Below, one piece after another: positions 1-7,519 of a stretch of DNA of 64,000 nucleotides. The notes under the pieces were generated by a model. That model was not told where the DNA came from. It saw only the letters and a program-made list of their open reading frames with translations, and made no database searches. Source of the DNA: Azospirillum cavernae (GTDB lineage: Bacteria; Pseudomonadota; Alphaproteobacteria; Azospirillales; Azospirillaceae); NCBI RefSeq assembly GCF_003590795.1, contig NZ_QYUL01000001.1, forward strand, positions 947,001 to 1,011,000. The letters run 5' to 3'. The position numbers and the translations under genes are program-made. Position 1 is the first letter of the stretch; every line of letters starts with the position of its first letter.

Positions 1-1727
1 TCGTCGCGCAGCCGTTGCAGGAAATAGAGAACGGGGTCGCGCGACTCCATCTGGAAGGGCGGGCGGCCTTCGATCAGGAAATGCTCGCGCCCGGCGTCGC
101 GATCCGGCCCCTTGGCGATGCCGACCAGGGTCACATCGTCGATGCCAAGCTCGGCAAGCACGTCGCGCGCCACGTTCAACTGGCCGATGCCGCCGTCGAT
201 CAGCACCAGATCGGGCCAGCTTCCCAGCGTGCGTTCGGGGTCTTCCTTGATGGCGCGCCCGAATCGGCGGGTCAGAACCTCGCGCATCATGGCGAAATCG
301 TCGCCCGCCGCGCCCTCGGTGCGGATGTTGAATTTGCGGTAGGCGTTCTTGATGAAGCCCTCCGGCCCGGCGACGATCATGGCGCCGATGGCGTGCGCGC
401 CCTGGATGTGGGAGTTGTCGTAGACCTCCACCCGCTCCGGCGGCGAATCCAGCCCGAAGACGGTCGCCACCCCTTCCAAGAGCCGCGCTTGCGAGGAGCT
501 TTCAGCCAGCCGCCGCCCGTGCGCCTCGCGCGCGTTGGTCAAAGCGTGATCGACGATGCGCCGCTTCTCCCCGCGCTTGGGTTCGACCAGTTCGACCTTG
601 TGGTCGGCGCGCAGGCTCAACGCCTCCGTCAACAGCTCCAGTTCGGGCAGGGCGTGGCTGACCAGCACCAGCGGCGGGGCGGCCTTGTTCTCGTAGAATT
701 GGGCGATGAAGGCGGCCAGCACCTCCTCGATTTCGGCGGCCTTGTCGTGGCTGGGGAAATAGGCGCGGTTGCCGTAGTTGCGCCCGCCCCGGAAGAAGAA
801 GATTTGGATGCAGGTGACGCCGCCCTCGCTGTGGGCCGCCACCACGTCGGCGTCCTCCACCACCCCTTCGACGTTGATGTCCTGATGGGCCTGGATGGCG
901 GTCAGGGCGCGGATGCGGTCGCGGTAGCGCGCCGCCGTCTCGAAATCCATCGCGTCGGACGCCGCCATCATCTGGGCGACGAACTCCGTCTGGATGTCGC
1001 GGCTCTTGCCCGCCAGAAAGGCGCGGGCCTGCCCGACCTGAGCCTGATACTCCTCCGGCGTCACGCGGGCGACGCAGGGCGCGGTGCAGCGCTTGATCTG
1101 GTGTTGCAGGCAGGGCCGGGTGCGTGACGAAAACACCGTGTCGGCGCAGTTGCGCAGCAGAAAGGCGCGCTGCAAGGCGGTGATCGTCCGGTTGACCGCG
1201 CCCGCCGACGCGAAGGGGCCGAAATAATCGGCGTCCCGCCCGCGCGCCCCGCGATGCTTGGTGAGCTGCGGGTAATCATGGTCTTTGGTTATCATGATGT
1301 GCGGGAAGGTTTTGTCATCCCGCAGCAGCACGTTGTAACGCGGCGCCAGCCGCTTGATGAGGTTCGATTCCAGCAGCAGCGCCTCGACCTCGGTGTGGGT
1401 CGTGACGAACTCCATGCTTTCGGTTTCCGACACCATGCGCTGAAGGCGGACCGGCAGCTTGACGACCTGGGTGTAGTTCGTCACCCGGCGCTTCAGATTG
1501 CGCGCCTTGCCGACATAGAGCACCGCCCCGTCGCCCGCCAGCATCCGGTAAACGCCCGGCGTCTGCGGCAGGGTTTTCAGATGCTCGCGAATGATCTCGA
1601 CGCCGCGCGCCAGGTCGGCGGGACGGCGGCGCGCGCGGGCGGGCGCGCCGTTCACCGGGTCAGGAGCGTCGGGCGCGGAAGCCGCCCCGGAGCCGGGCGG
1701 GGTGTCGGAGGAATGCGTGTCGGACAT
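1..1727 (-). CDS. uvrC: UvrABC excinuclease subunit C (3' end outside window)
   Basis: UvrC makes the two incisions in nucleotide excision repair after UvrAB has located the lesion. The reading frame starts at ATG 1727 and runs off the left edge after about 575 residues, so the C-terminal helix-hairpin-helix region is not visible. Residues 1-40 are an Ala/Pro/Arg-rich extension not usual for the family. A GIY-YIG nuclease domain follows at about 55-130 (GVYRM...[12 protein letters not shown]), then the UVR motif region ([11 protein letters not shown]) that binds UvrB, and the RNase H-like half with its [11 protein letters not shown] and [11 protein letters not shown] motifs. It is transcribed leftwards from an AT-richer upstream region. 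I see no LexA box in front of it. Identification is secure; the exact start is less so because of the long extension. Confidence 0.96.
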   Translation of the reverse strand, partial: MSDTHSSDTPPGSGAASAPDAPDPVNGAPARARRRPADLARGVEIIREHLKTLPQTPGVYRMLAGDGAVLYVGKARNLKRRVTNYTQVVKLPVRLQRMVSETESMEFVTTHTEVEALLLESNLIKRLAPRYNVLLRDDKTFPHIMITKDHDYPQLTKHRGARGRDADYFGPFASAGAVNRTITALQRAFLLRNCADTVFSSRTRPCLQHQIKRCTAPCVARVTPEEYQAQVGQARAFLAGKSRDIQTEFVAQMMAASDAMDFETAARYRDRIRALTAIQAHQDINVEGVVEDADVVAAHSEGGVTCIQIFFFRGGRNYGNRAYFPSHDKAAEIEEVLAAFIAQFYENKAAPPLVLVSHALPELELLTEALSLRADHKVELVEPKRGEKRRIVDHALTNAREAHGRRLAESSSQARLLEGVATVFGLDSPPERVEVYDNSHIQGAHAIGAMIVAGPEGFIKNAYRKFNIRTEGAAGDDFAMMREVLTRRFGRAIKEDPERTLGSWPDLVLIDGGIGQLNVARDVLAELGIDDVTLVGIAKGPDRDAGREHFLIEGRPPFQMESRDPVLYFLQRLRD

Positions 1728-1822
1728 GGCCCGACTGTCGTCGAGCCGACGCGCGCGGTCAACCGTCCGCCGCGTCATGGGCGCCGCGCGGCGACTCACC
1801 CTTGCCCACCGAGCGCCGCAGA

Positions 1823-1857
1823 CTATCCACCGATCCTGTGGATAAGTTTGTCGATAA
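1823..1857. promoter_or_regulatory. Cluster of DnaA-box-like sequences
   Basis: Three 9-mers resembling the DnaA box TTATCCACA lie within 35 bases. An exact match is on the minus strand at 1837-1845 (TGTGGATAA on plus). CTATCCACC is at 1823-1831 with two mismatches. TTATCGACA is on the minus strand at 1849-1857 with one mismatch. A weaker match (TTTTACACA on minus) is at 2040-2048. One exact match in 64 kb is expected by chance at a modest rate, so it is the clustering next to AT-rich DNA that matters. Whether DnaA binds here, for replication or for uvrC control, is inference. Confidence 0.45.
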
Positions 1858-1901
1858 CAAAGGGGGGAAGGGGTCGGAACCCAAGCGCCGCAAGGACTCT
1901 C

Positions 1902-1925
1902 AGGCATATGCCTAAAAATTAGGCA
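1902..1925. repeat. Overlapping palindromes with three AGGCA half-sites
   Basis: AGGCATATGCCT (1902-1913) is a perfect 12-bp palindrome. It overlaps TGCCTAA-AAA-TTAGGCA (1909-1925), a perfect 7-bp inverted repeat, so AGGCA occurs three times in alternating orientation. The arrangement suits binding of a dimeric regulator to overlapping operators about 175 bases upstream of uvrC. A short run of T follows at 1926-1929, so a weak terminator reading is possible, but no gene ends nearby on plus. Confidence 0.5.
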
Positions 1926-2131
1926 TTTTCGCTAAGCCATTGATTTCTTTACGTCAGCTCCGAGTCAAGCGCGTCAAATGACCCTGCGGCACAAAAATGT
2001 CATTGATTGCAAACGCCCTCTTGCGCCGGTCTGGACACCTGTGTAAAACGCGCGGTCCTTTCCGGTGCCATCCTGGCCGCCGGGCGACAAATCCCCACGC
2101 GCGGAGTCGGTGAACGGAACGGGAGCGGCGG

Positions 2132-2902
2132 CTACTCGACCGGCACGAAGCCATGCGCGGGCTGCGCCCATCCCAGATGTTCCCCCCCGTCCAGGGCGAT
2201 CATTTGGCCGGTCATGGCCGGGGCGGCGATCAGAAAGCGGATGGCGGCGCAGATCTCCTCCGGGGTTGTCCCACGGCGCAGCGGGGTCGAATCCCACTGG
2301 GCGGAAAACTCCTCCTCGGTCTGCCGATCATTCCGCAGGGTCGGGCCGGGACCGATGCCGTTGACGCGGATGCGCGGGGCCAGCGCCTGGGCCAAGGTTC
2401 GGGTCAGCGCCCACAGCCCCATCTTGGACAGGGTGTAAGAGAGAAAGTGCGGCGTCGGGTTCCACACCCGTTGATCCAGAAGATTGACGATCAGGCCGCG
2501 TTCGTCGGACGGCAGATGGGCGGCGAAGGCCTGCGACAGGACGAAGGGGGCGCGGAGGTTGGCCTCCATATGCGTGTCCCAGCTTTCGCGGGTCGCGTCC
2601 TCAACCCCGTCGCGCTCGAAGCGCGAGGCGTTGTTGACCAGAAGGGTCAACGGGCCGAGGCTTTCGACGGCGGCGGGCAGCAGCGCCTGCACCTCCGCCT
2701 CGCTCCCCAGATCGGCGGACAGGGCGACAGCCCGACCGCCCGCCTGGACGATCTGCGCCACCACCTCCGCCGCCGCGCGGCCTGAACGGTGGTAATGCAC
2801 CGCGACGGCCCAGCCCTGGGCCGCCAGATCGAGCGCGATGGCCCGCCCTATGCGTCTGCCGGCCCCGGTGACGAGGGCCGCTTTCCTCTTGATCTCAACC
2901 AT
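2132..2902 (-). CDS. SDR-family oxidoreductase, pteridine/dihydrofolate reductase-like
   Basis: A 256-residue short-chain dehydrogenase/reductase. The N-terminal nucleotide-binding motif is TGAGRRIG, where the Arg in the glycine-rich loop is typical of the pteridine reductase (PTR1/FolM) branch and suggests NADPH. The catalytic region has Asp in NLLDQR where ordinary SDRs have Ser, followed by SYTLSK (Tyr and Lys of YxxxK), and RVNGIGPGPTL, again PTR1-like. A role in reducing dihydropterin or dihydrofolate is therefore likely; this is inference from motifs. The start is ATG 2902 (MVEIKRK). It is divergent from the gene at 2960 with only 57 bases between them. Confidence 0.85.
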   Translation of the reverse strand: MVEIKRKAALVTGAGRRIGRAIALDLAAQGWAVAVHYHRSGRAAAEVVAQIVQAGGRAVALSADLGSEAEVQALLPAAVESLGPLTLLVNNASRFERDGVEDATRESWDTHMEANLRAPFVLSQAFAAHLPSDERGLIVNLLDQRVWNPTPHFLSYTLSKMGLWALTRTLAQALAPRIRVNGIGPGPTLRNDRQTEEEFSAQWDSTPLRRGTTPEEICAAIRFLIAAPAMTGQMIALDGGEHLGWAQPAHGFVPVE

Positions 2903-2959
2903 GCCGTCATACGTACCTTGCCATCGCTGCGGGTCAAGGGGGATGGAGGAGAGCCGACG

Positions 2960-3793
2960 ATGTTGCGCGAGGCGTTCGAGTATCTGACAACCCCATGCGA
3001 CCCGCTGGCCCGCCGGTTGGGCTATCTGTCCGAAGCGGTGGCGCTCGGGTCCCGTCACCGTCGCCAGCGCCAAAACTGGGCGCCTCATGTCGCCGCCTGC
3101 CGCCGCTTCATCGCACAAGCGGCGGCACAAGCCCCCAAAGGCGGGCAGGCCGTGGTCCTTGGATCGGGGCTGTTGATCGAAATCCCCCTGGAGGATCTGA
3201 CCGCCCGTTTCGACGAGGTTCTGTTGGTCGACATTGTCCACAGCCGATCCGTCCGCAGACGAGTCGCCGGGATGCCCATGGTTCGGCTGGTCGCGCTGGA
3301 CGTGACGGGGGCGCTCGCGCCGCTGGACGAGGCGTTGGAGAGGGGATGGGATCTGCCAACCGGATTCACCCCGCCCGCCCTGCCCGGCTCCCCGCCCTGC
3401 GCCTTCGCCATCTCCTGCAATCTGCTCTCGCAACTGCCGCTGATGCCGTTGGACGCCATCGAGCGCCGCGCGCCAGCCATTCCCGACGCCGCACGGTTGG
3501 CCTTCGCCCAGCGACTCGCCACCGATCATCTGCGCTGGCTGGCCGGGCTGGCCGAGCGCGCCGCCCTGTTCAGCGACACCGAAAGCCTGTGGTTGAACAA
3601 CGGCGCCGTCATCGAGCGTGAGGATTCGGTCTGGGGCCTTCCCCTGCCCGCCCCTGACAGCTCCTGGCTGTGGGACATCGCCCCGGCGCCGGAGCAGGAT
3701 TCTCGGCGTGATCTGCGGCACAGCGTCGGCGGTTGGTTCGATGTCGCTGGCCTTGTCAACAGTCTGCCCGCCGATTGCCCGCCGCCCCGTTGA
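2960..3793 (+). CDS. Conserved hypothetical protein, possible Rossmann-fold
   Basis: A 277-residue soluble protein I cannot assign to a named family. The start is ATG 2960, chosen because GGAGGA lies about nine bases upstream; the frame is open further 5' but that would overlap the divergent SDR gene. Residues about 60-80 (QAVVLGSGLLIEIP) followed by an acidic strand end (EVLLVDIVH) look like the first two strands of a SAM-dependent methyltransferase or other Rossmann fold, but later methyltransferase motifs are not obvious. Two Trp-rich segments (SLWLNNG, SSWLWDIAP) lie near the C-terminus. Function is unknown. Confidence 0.75.
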   Translation: MLREAFEYLTTPCDPLARRLGYLSEAVALGSRHRRQRQNWAPHVAACRRFIAQAAAQAPKGGQAVVLGSGLLIEIPLEDLTARFDEVLLVDIVHSRSVRRRVAGMPMVRLVALDVTGALAPLDEALERGWDLPTGFTPPALPGSPPCAFAISCNLLSQLPLMPLDAIERRAPAIPDAARLAFAQRLATDHLRWLAGLAERAALFSDTESLWLNNGAVIEREDSVWGLPLPAPDSSWLWDIAPAPEQDSRRDLRHSVGGWFDVAGLVNSLPADCPPPR

Positions 3794-3935
3794 TTGACCC
3801 AGCGGATGCCGAAAGCGAGGAGCGGCGATGCGCGATGCGCGTTTCTTGGGACAGCTTTGTTGTCCTATCCTCACGGTCAGAAACAAGAAAGTCCTGGGAG
3901 GGGACGTCTCTCGTCAACGAGGAGATTCCCCAGCC

Positions 3936-4130
3936 ATGTCCACGAACGCCCCCCTTTACGAACGCGATCCCCGCACCCACGACGAGATCATGCTCGCCGC
4001 CCGCCAGATGCGCGCCGACTACATGCGCGAACTGTTCGGCAAGCTGCGCACGGCCCTGTTTGGCGGCCACGCCGCCGCCAACCATGGCCCGGCCAAGCAT
4101 GGTCCGACCCTGGCGCCCCACGCCCATTGA
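3936..4130 (+). CDS. Small hypothetical protein, 64 aa
   Basis: ATG 3936 follows a purine-rich GAGGAG about 13 bases upstream. The predicted protein has a charged, probably helical N-terminal half (RDPRTHDEIMLAARQMRADY) and a His/Ala/Pro-rich tail with three AKHGP/NHGPA-like segments. There is no signal peptide or transmembrane segment. The phase is also open upstream to 3828. I do not recognise the family. The high His content of the tail could bind metal, but that is speculation. Confidence 0.5.
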   Translation: MSTNAPLYERDPRTHDEIMLAARQMRADYMRELFGKLRTALFGGHAAANHGPAKHGPTLAPHAH

Positions 4131-4235
4131 TACCCAGACGGCCATCGTGATTTCTGCTAGACTAAGGCGGACCGTGACGTTTGCCCTCACCTGTGGCAGG
4201 GTCCGGTCCCTCTTATCCTAGCAAGGAATATTGCG

Positions 4236-4424
4236 TTGTCTCTGCTGCACACCGGCCGAACCTATGAACTCCGCGACACCCCGGAACGCCTTCTCGCCGT
4301 CTGGCCAGTGGTTCGGGACGCCGATTCCGACGCCGTCATCGTCACGGCGGCGGGCGACAACATTGGCGTGATCGGCACCAACAGCCAAGAGGCCATGGCG
4401 CTGGGCAAACGCGCTCTGGGCTGA
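4236..4424 (+). CDS. Small hypothetical protein with TTG start, 62 aa
   Basis: The frame begins at TTG 4236, with AAGGAA (4223-4228) about eight bases upstream; no ATG is available before residue 54. The protein (SLLHTGRTYELRDTPERLLA...) looks like a compact beta-rich fold: several short hydrophobic strands separated by Asp/Gly turns (DSDAVIVTAAGDNIGVIG). It is followed ten bases later by a perfect bidirectional terminator, which supports a real transcription unit. A TGC-TAGACT sequence near 4157-4165 could be an extended -10. Function unknown. Confidence 0.55.
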   Translation: MSLLHTGRTYELRDTPERLLAVWPVVRDADSDAVIVTAAGDNIGVIGTNSQEAMALGKRALG

Positions 4425-4433
4425 TGCTGTTCC

Positions 4434-4490
4434 AAACGCCAAGGGGCGGAGACAGCGGCTGTCGCCGATTGTCTCCGCCCCTTGGCGTTT
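4434..4490. terminator. Bidirectional terminator between convergent genes
   Basis: A perfect 20-bp inverted repeat (arms 4434-4453 and 4471-4490, starting AAACGCCAAGG) has a 17-base loop that itself can pair. Because each arm ends in AAA/TTT it can work for both the plus-strand small gene ending at 4424 and the minus-strand SDR gene ending at 4505. Confidence 0.85.
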
Positions 4491-4504
4491 GTGCGTTCTG
4501 AGGC

Positions 4505-5212
4505 TTATTGAGCCGTTACAATTTCGCCATGCAGGGTGCAGGCGGCTTCCGCGAGATCGACGAAACGGTCGGTGATCTCATCGGGCTGGGTGATTGTTTT
4601 TGAATCCTCGCCCGGGAAGGCTTGCGTCCGCAGCTTGGTCGCCACCACGCCGGGGTCGATCAAATTCACCCGCAGCGGCGACGCGGCGATTTCCATCGCG
4701 TAGGTTTTCACGATCATTTCCAGCGCCGCCTTGCTGGCCCCATAGGGACTCCAGTAGGGATAGGGCGCCTTGGCCGCCGCCGAGGTGACGAAGATCGCGC
4801 GCCCGGACTCCGACGTGCGCAGCAGGCGGTCCAGCGAGCGGATCAGCCGGTAATTCGCCGTGACGTTCAGATCCATCACCCGCGACCACAGCTTGGGATC
4901 ATACTGGGCGATGGGGCCGAGCGCCTCCAGGGCGCCCGCGTTGCTGACCAGAATGTCGAGCTTGCCGAAACGCTCGTAGATCGAAAAACCCAACTGGTCG
5001 ATCTTGTCGTAATCGCGCAAATCCAACGGAACCAAGGTGGCGTTGCGCCCGGTGGTCTTCAGGATGGCGTCGTCCACCTCCTCCAACCCGCCGACGGTGC
5101 GGGCGGTCAGGATGACGTGCGCGCCCTCGGCGGCGAATCGCTTGGCGACGGCGGCGCCGATGCCGCGCGACGCGCCGGTGACAAGAGCGATGCGACCGGA
5201 CAAACGGGACAT
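4505..5212 (-). CDS. SDR-family oxidoreductase downstream of purF
   Basis: A 235-residue classical SDR: TGASRGIG cofactor loop at about residue 13, NAG motif (LVSNAGA), catalytic Ser in TSAAA, and YGASK for the Tyr-Lys pair. The C-terminal substrate loop is short. It is the last gene of radA-cvpA-purF-SDR on the minus strand, with 72 bases to purF that contain a hairpin. This gene order recurs in alphaproteobacteria, but the substrate is not known. Oxidoreductase activity with NAD(P) follows from the family. Confidence 0.88.
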   Translation of the reverse strand: MSRLSGRIALVTGASRGIGAAVAKRFAAEGAHVILTARTVGGLEEVDDAILKTTGRNATLVPLDLRDYDKIDQLGFSIYERFGKLDILVSNAGALEALGPIAQYDPKLWSRVMDLNVTANYRLIRSLDRLLRTSESGRAIFVTSAAAKAPYPYWSPYGASKAALEMIVKTYAMEIAASPLRVNLIDPGVVATKLRTQAFPGEDSKTITQPDEITDRFVDLAEAACTLHGEIVTAQ

Positions 5213-5247
5213 GGGATCAAGCTCGGTTGGTTGGAAAGGGTCTTGTA

Positions 5248-5272
5248 GCCCTCCCCCGATCCGGGAGAGGGC
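5248..5272 (-). other. Intercistronic hairpin after purF
   Basis: GCCCTC and GAGGGC (5248-5253 / 5267-5272) enclose CCC/GGG pairs and a short GATCC loop. No U-run follows on the minus strand, so it is more likely an RNA-stabilising or attenuating hairpin between purF and the SDR gene than a full terminator. Confidence 0.4.
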
Positions 5273-5284
5273 GTCTTCAATCGC

Positions 5285-6733
5285 TTACGCCCGCGCCGGA
5301 ACGCCCGGCTCGTTTGTCGGGTTGTCCAGCGCGTCGGTCAACGCGATGGGGTAGTCGCCGGTGAAGCAGGCGTCGCAATAGCTCAGCTTGGCCGGGTCGC
5401 GCTTCTCCTCGCCCATGGCGCGGTACAGACCGTCCAGCGAGATGAAGGCGAGGCTGTCGGCCTGGATGAACTCGCGCATCTGCTCCACCGACATGCGATG
5501 CGCCAGCAGCTTGCTCTGTTCCGGCGTGTCGATGCCGTAAAAGCAGGGGTGCGAGGTCGGCGGGCTGGAGATGCGCATGTGCACCTCGGCGGCTCCAGCG
5601 GCGCGCACCATCTCGACGATCTTCTTCGACGTCGTGCCGCGCACGATGGAATCATCCACCAGAATGACGCGCTTGCCCTCGATCATCGCCCGGTTGGCGT
5701 TGTGCTTCAGCTTGACGCCCAGATGGCGGATCTGGTCGGTCGGCTCGATGAAGGTGCGGCCGACATAATGGTTGCGGATGATGCCGAGGTCGAACGGCAC
5801 GCCCGCTTCCTGCGCGTAACCCAGCGCCGCCGGAACGCCGCTGTCGGGCACCGGCACGATGACGTCGGCGGGAACGCCCGCCTCGCGCGCCAGCTCACGC
5901 CCGATGCGCTGGCGAGCCTGATAGACGGAGGTCCCCTCCATCACGCTGTCGGGGCGGGCGAAATAGATGTATTCGAAAATGCAGAAACGGCGGCCCTGCG
6001 GCTGGAACGGGCGCAGGCTGTGGACGCCGTCGGAATCGATCACGATCATCTCGCCCGGCTCGACGTCGCGCACCAGCTCGGCGCCGACGATGTCGAGCGC
6101 GCAGGTCTCGCTGGTCAGCATGTGGACGTCGCCCAGCTTGCCCAGCACCAGCGGACGCACGCCCAGCGGGTCGCGCACGCCAATCACCTTGTTGGCGGTC
6201 AACGCCACCAGCGAGAAGGCGCCCTCGACCTGACGCACCGCCTCGATCAGCCGGTCAACCGGCGAACCGCCGCGCGCCGTCGCCATCAGATGGACGATGA
6301 CCTCGGTGTCGGTGGAGGATTGGAACAGGCAGCCCCGGCGGACCAATTGGCGGCGCAGGGTCTGCGCGTTGGTCAGATTGCCGTTGTGGGCCAGCGCGAA
6401 GCCGCCGAACTCAAAATCGGCGTAGAGCGGCTGAACGTTGCGGATCGAGGTGTCGCCGGTGGTGGCGTAGCGGACATGGCCGATGGCCGACGCGCCCTTC
6501 AGCTTGGCGATGATCGCCTCGGAGCTGAAATGATCGCCGACAAGGCCCAGCGTGTGCTGAAGATGAAAGCGGCTGCCGTCGAAGCTGACGATGCCCGCCG
6601 CCTCCTGACCGCGATGTTGCAGGGCGTGCAGCCCCAGCGCGGTGATGGCGCCCGCTTGCGGGTTGCCGTAGATGCCGAACACGCCGCACTCTTCGCGCAG
6701 CTTGTCGTCGTCAAACGGATGCGTCGTCAGCAT
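5285..6733 (-). CDS. purF: Amidophosphoribosyltransferase
   Basis: First committed enzyme of purine synthesis: transfers the glutamine amide to PRPP to give phosphoribosylamine. The 482-residue protein has an N-terminal propeptide before the nucleophile Cys16 (EECGVFGIYG), so it belongs to the Bacillus-type class that is processed and carries a 4Fe-4S cluster; SYCDACFTGDYP near the C-terminus is one of the cluster segments. The PRPP-binding loop VILVDDSIVRGTT lies at about residue 355. It follows cvpA by 87 bases, as in many proteobacteria. Start ATG 6733. Confidence 0.97.
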   Translation of the reverse strand: MLTTHPFDDDKLREECGVFGIYGNPQAGAITALGLHALQHRGQEAAGIVSFDGSRFHLQHTLGLVGDHFSSEAIIAKLKGASAIGHVRYATTGDTSIRNVQPLYADFEFGGFALAHNGNLTNAQTLRRQLVRRGCLFQSSTDTEVIVHLMATARGGSPVDRLIEAVRQVEGAFSLVALTANKVIGVRDPLGVRPLVLGKLGDVHMLTSETCALDIVGAELVRDVEPGEMIVIDSDGVHSLRPFQPQGRRFCIFEYIYFARPDSVMEGTSVYQARQRIGRELAREAGVPADVIVPVPDSGVPAALGYAQEAGVPFDLGIIRNHYVGRTFIEPTDQIRHLGVKLKHNANRAMIEGKRVILVDDSIVRGTTSKKIVEMVRAAGAAEVHMRISSPPTSHPCFYGIDTPEQSKLLAHRMSVEQMREFIQADSLAFISLDGLYRAMGEEKRDPAKLSYCDACFTGDYPIALTDALDNPTNEPGVPARA

Positions 6734-6820
6734 CTCAAAAGTCCTTCGTTAAAAGCGCCCCGTGGAAGAGGCGCCATCAGCCGGAGTCAGCGCAGCATTA
6801 AGGGTGTCGAGCGGCGCGAC

Positions 6821-7507
6821 TCATCGCGCATTCTGAATCAGCCGTTCAAGGTCGCCGCGTTCGCGGTCCTTATAGCCGGTATCGGTTGGCGGCGCACCCC
6901 CGGTCTTCGAAGGGCTGGGCACCGGAGTCGACAGGCGGTCCAGCGCCTCCTTGGCCTCCACCGCCTGCTTGGCGCGGTCCCGCGCCATGTCCAGTTGCCC
7001 CAGGCTTTCCTTGCGCAAATTCTCCGGGACGATCTCATAAACCAGCGCCGCGCCGGTGGCGAGGAAGGGGCGGGTCTTCGCCGTTTGCAGCCATTGCGGA
7101 TGTTCCGCCGTGTTCGGCACCAGCCAGATGAAGAACAGATAGGCCACCGACACCAGAACCGCGCCCTTGGCCAGTCCAAAGACGAAGCCCAGCGAACGGT
7201 CGAGCGCCGACAGGCTGGAGTTCTGCACCCCGCGCGACAGCGACCGCCCCAGAATGGTCAGCACGATCAAGGCGACGATGTAGACGCCGACCGACGCGAT
7301 GGCGTAGGCCAGCATCTCGAACTTGATGCGCTGCTGCACCAGCGGCAGGACATAAGGCAAGGCGTACAAGGTCGCCACGCCGGCCCCCGCCCACGAGGCG
7401 ACCGACAGGACTTCGGCCACCATGCCACGGGTGAAGGCCAGCAAGGCGGCCAACAGCAGCACGGCGATAACGGCGGCGTCCGCCGGGTTGATGGGAAAAT
7501 TCTCCAT
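6821..7507 (-). CDS. cvpA: CvpA family inner-membrane protein
   Basis: A 228-residue protein with four predicted transmembrane segments in residues 10-150, then a soluble tail with a charged helix (ARDRAKQAVEAKEALDRL). CvpA family members are inner-membrane proteins linked to colicin V export and envelope integrity and are often co-transcribed with purF, as here. The start is ATG 7507, 12 bases after the radA stop, so radA-cvpA-purF probably forms one operon. The tail beyond residue 195 is Pro/Gly-rich and poorly conserved in such proteins. Confidence 0.93.
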   Translation of the reverse strand: MENFPINPADAAVIAVLLLAALLAFTRGMVAEVLSVASWAGAGVATLYALPYVLPLVQQRIKFEMLAYAIASVGVYIVALIVLTILGRSLSRGVQNSSLSALDRSLGFVFGLAKGAVLVSVAYLFFIWLVPNTAEHPQWLQTAKTRPFLATGAALVYEIVPENLRKESLGQLDMARDRAKQAVEAKEALDRLSTPVPSPSKTGGAPPTDTGYKDRERGDLERLIQNAR

Positions 7508-7519
7508 GGCCTAACGCTC

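Larger units (their letters stand above)
1728..2131. other. 404-bp intergenic region upstream of uvrC
   Basis: No convincing gene is seen between the uvrC start and the end of the next SDR gene. Positions 1880-2060 are clearly richer in A+T than the surroundings. The region holds a cluster of DnaA-box-like 9-mers (1823-1857), three AGGCA/TGCCT half-sites (1902-1925), and GANTC sites (CcrM-type methylation target) at 1895, 1962 and 2104. It must contain the uvrC promoter, but I could not pick a convincing -35/-10 pair. Confidence 0.6.

Noticed and set aside
1357..1375. tRNA T-loop-like GGTTCGATTCC
   Set aside because: It lies inside uvrC coding sequence and no cloverleaf can be built around it.
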